NCBI GenBank assembly: GCA_019420465.1
Contig: JAHZHB010000051.1
Location: 1 to 6,693 of the forward strand
DNA from: Lachnospiraceae bacterium
GTDB taxonomy: Bacteria > Bacillota > Clostridia > Lachnospirales > Lachnospiraceae
Length of the DNA: 6,693 bases
Reading direction: 5' to 3'
Below the pieces are notes generated by a model. That model had not been told where the DNA came from, did no database searches, and saw nothing but the letters and a program-made list of their open reading frames with translations. A program made the translations under genes and the position numbers. Shown here in pieces: positions 5,774-6,693 of the stretch. Position 1 is the first letter of the stretch; the number at the start of each line of letters is the position of its first letter.

Positions 5774-6349
5774 ATGATCTACCTGCAGTTATTTTTCAGC
5801 TTCCTACAGATCGGTGCATTCAGCTTTGGCGGCGGCTATGCGGCTATGCCGCTGATACAACAGCAGGTCGTTTCCCTGCATGGCTGGCTGACACCCGGAG
5901 AATTTACGGATCTTGTGACAATCTCCCAGATGACACCCGGGCCCATCGCCATCAATTCCGCCACCTTCGTCGGCATCCGCATCGCCGGACTTCCCGGTGC
6001 TTTTGCCGCTACCGCCGGATGTATTCTGCCTTCGTGCATTCTTGTCACCCTACTGGCCAGACTTTATCTGCGCTATCGCAGCATGAGCCTTCTGCAGGGC
6101 ATCCTTGCCGTCCTGCGCCCGGCCGTAATCGCCATGATCGCCGCTGCCGGCGTGAGTATCCTCGTCACCGCCTTCTGGGCCGGAGAAATCCCTGTGGCTT
6201 CCCTGCAGACGTTTCTTCACAGCACAGACTGGCAGCTTGTGGGGATCTTTATCTTTTCCCTGATTCTGCTGCGAAAAGGTAAGCTGAATCCAATACTCGT
6301 CATGGTGATCTCCGGAGGGATTGAGGTGCTGTTGTCTTTGCTTGCCTAG
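5774..6349 (+). CDS. Short-chain CHR (chromate transporter family) protein, second subunit
   Basis: A 191-residue single CHR domain and partner of the preceding gene. It carries FSFGGGYAAMPLI (16-28), the complete QMTPGPIAIN block (52-61) with GIRIAG after it, and hydrophobic helices at about 4-15, 72-97, 108-135, 154-166 and 172-190. Its ATG follows the stop of the first subunit with no gap, and AGGAGG at 5761-5766, inside the end of that gene, lies 7 bases upstream, so the pair is one transcription unit with coupled translation. The two proteins resemble each other in both motifs, as expected of a duplicated domain that stayed split. Together they probably form one anion transporter in the cytoplasmic membrane. 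No regulator gene (such as chrB or a padR type) is adjacent in the window. The 62-bp repeat array begins 48 bases after its stop. Confidence 0.93.
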   Translation: MIYLQLFFSFLQIGAFSFGGGYAAMPLIQQQVVSLHGWLTPGEFTDLVTISQMTPGPIAINSATFVGIRIAGLPGAFAATAGCILPSCILVTLLARLYLRYRSMSLLQGILAVLRPAVIAMIAAAGVSILVTAFWAGEIPVASLQTFLHSTDWQLVGIFIFSLILLRKGKLNPILVMVISGGIEVLLSLLA

Positions 6350-6397
6350 ACACGTTGGAAAGATTTTTGACATTATAACCTGCGCTTTCATACCTTT

Positions 6398-6438
6398 GAC
6401 ATCGGATTCGCTTGGTTTCGTAATTTCCGGTGTCTTTT
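6398..6438 (+). terminator. Terminator-like hairpin of repeat unit 1
   Basis: GACATCGGA (6398-6406) pairs with TCCGGTGTC (6426-6434) through nine pairs, one a U-G wobble, and is followed by TTTTTC. It is the first hairpin after the CHR pair and the best candidate to end that transcript, although its 19-base loop is longer than usual for an intrinsic terminator. Confidence 0.5.
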
Positions 6439-6693
6439 TCTCTTCCCATCATGTAATTCGACACCGAATTCACTCTTTTTTCTGTTCTCCGGGGACTTTT
6501 TCTCTTTCCATCATGGAATTTGACACCGGATTCCATTGGTTTCGTGATTTCCGGTGTCTTTTACCCTTCCCATCATATGATTCGACACCGGATTTGCTCG
6601 CTTTTGCAATTTCTGGTGTCTTTTCATCTTCTCATCACGTAGTTCGACACCGGATTCCCTCGGTTTCGTGATTTCCGGTGTCTTTTCATCTTC
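6398..6693 (+). repeat. Tandem array of 62-bp hairpin units (4.8 copies seen, runs off the window)
   Basis: Five units start at 6398, 6460, 6522, 6584 and 6646, each exactly 62 bp, the last cut by the window end after 48 bp. Every unit begins with a left arm GACACCGGA (GACATCGGA in unit 1, GACACCGAA in unit 2). A 19-base loop follows, usually with GGTTTCGT in its middle, then the right arm TCCGGTGTC and a T-run. A 25-base linker rich in CTT and CATCA ends the unit. Units 3 and 5 agree at 43 of 48 compared positions; units 1 and 2 are more diverged. The period is not a multiple of three, so the repeats do not encode a repeated peptide. The array could be stacked terminators, a structured RNA or a non-coding minisatellite. 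Confidence 0.9.

Noticed and set aside
6321..6671. 116-residue open frame over the repeats
   Set aside because: It overlaps the end of the CHR gene, has no ribosome binding site or family motif, and the 62-bp period shifts frame at each unit.
6398..6693. CRISPR array
   Set aside because: Similarity runs through the whole 62-bp unit, including the part that would be spacer; changes are scattered point differences rather than unrelated spacers, and no cas gene is in view.
6398..6693. Integron attC array
   Set aside because: Sites abut with no cassette genes between them, and the arms lack the RYYYAAC / GTTRRRY core sites.

Overview
The window looks like chromosomal DNA of a gut-type Clostridia, most likely a Lachnospiraceae member (Blautia/Dorea/Roseburia-like). 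This is inferred from gene content (a GntR(YtrA)-ABC operon, a MarR-MATE pair, a split CHR transporter, a hybrid-kinase remnant), moderate GC with AT-rich intergenic DNA, strong AGGAGG-type ribosome binding sites and tightly packed operons. No gene is diagnostic to species level.

Layout. (1) Positions 2304 down to 1, minus strand: an operon with a sigma-A-type promoter (TTGACA-17-TATATA), a YtrA-type GntR repressor, an ABC ATPase, a six-helix membrane protein and the start of a second membrane protein that runs off the left edge. (2) Positions 2403-4317, plus strand: a divergent promoter with a perfect palindrome just downstream of its -10 box, then a MarR regulator (TTG start) overlapping by one base a full-length MATE efflux pump. 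(3) Positions 4318-5194: no intact gene. It holds a terminator-like hairpin that pairs better on the minus strand, and a collapsed hybrid sensor kinase on the minus strand in which only the H-box, the N-box and part of the receiver survive, followed by AT-rich spacer. (4) Positions 5195-6349, plus strand: two abutting short CHR (chromate-transporter family) genes that together make one split transporter. (5) Positions 6398-6693: a tandem array with an exact 62-bp period, each unit holding a GACACCGGA / TCCGGTGTC inverted repeat followed by a T-run, continuing past the right edge.

How the parts work together. The first two operons are divergent, each with its own promoter and candidate operator: an envelope/drug-stress ABC module under GntR control and a multidrug exporter under MarR control. 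The CHR pair is a separate transcription unit whose 3' flank is the repeat array; the first hairpin of the array lies 48 bases after the stop codon and could act as its terminator. The least explained parts are the 62-bp hairpin array and the kinase remnant. I see no evidence for a complete undescribed multi-gene system; the array is the best candidate for something new.
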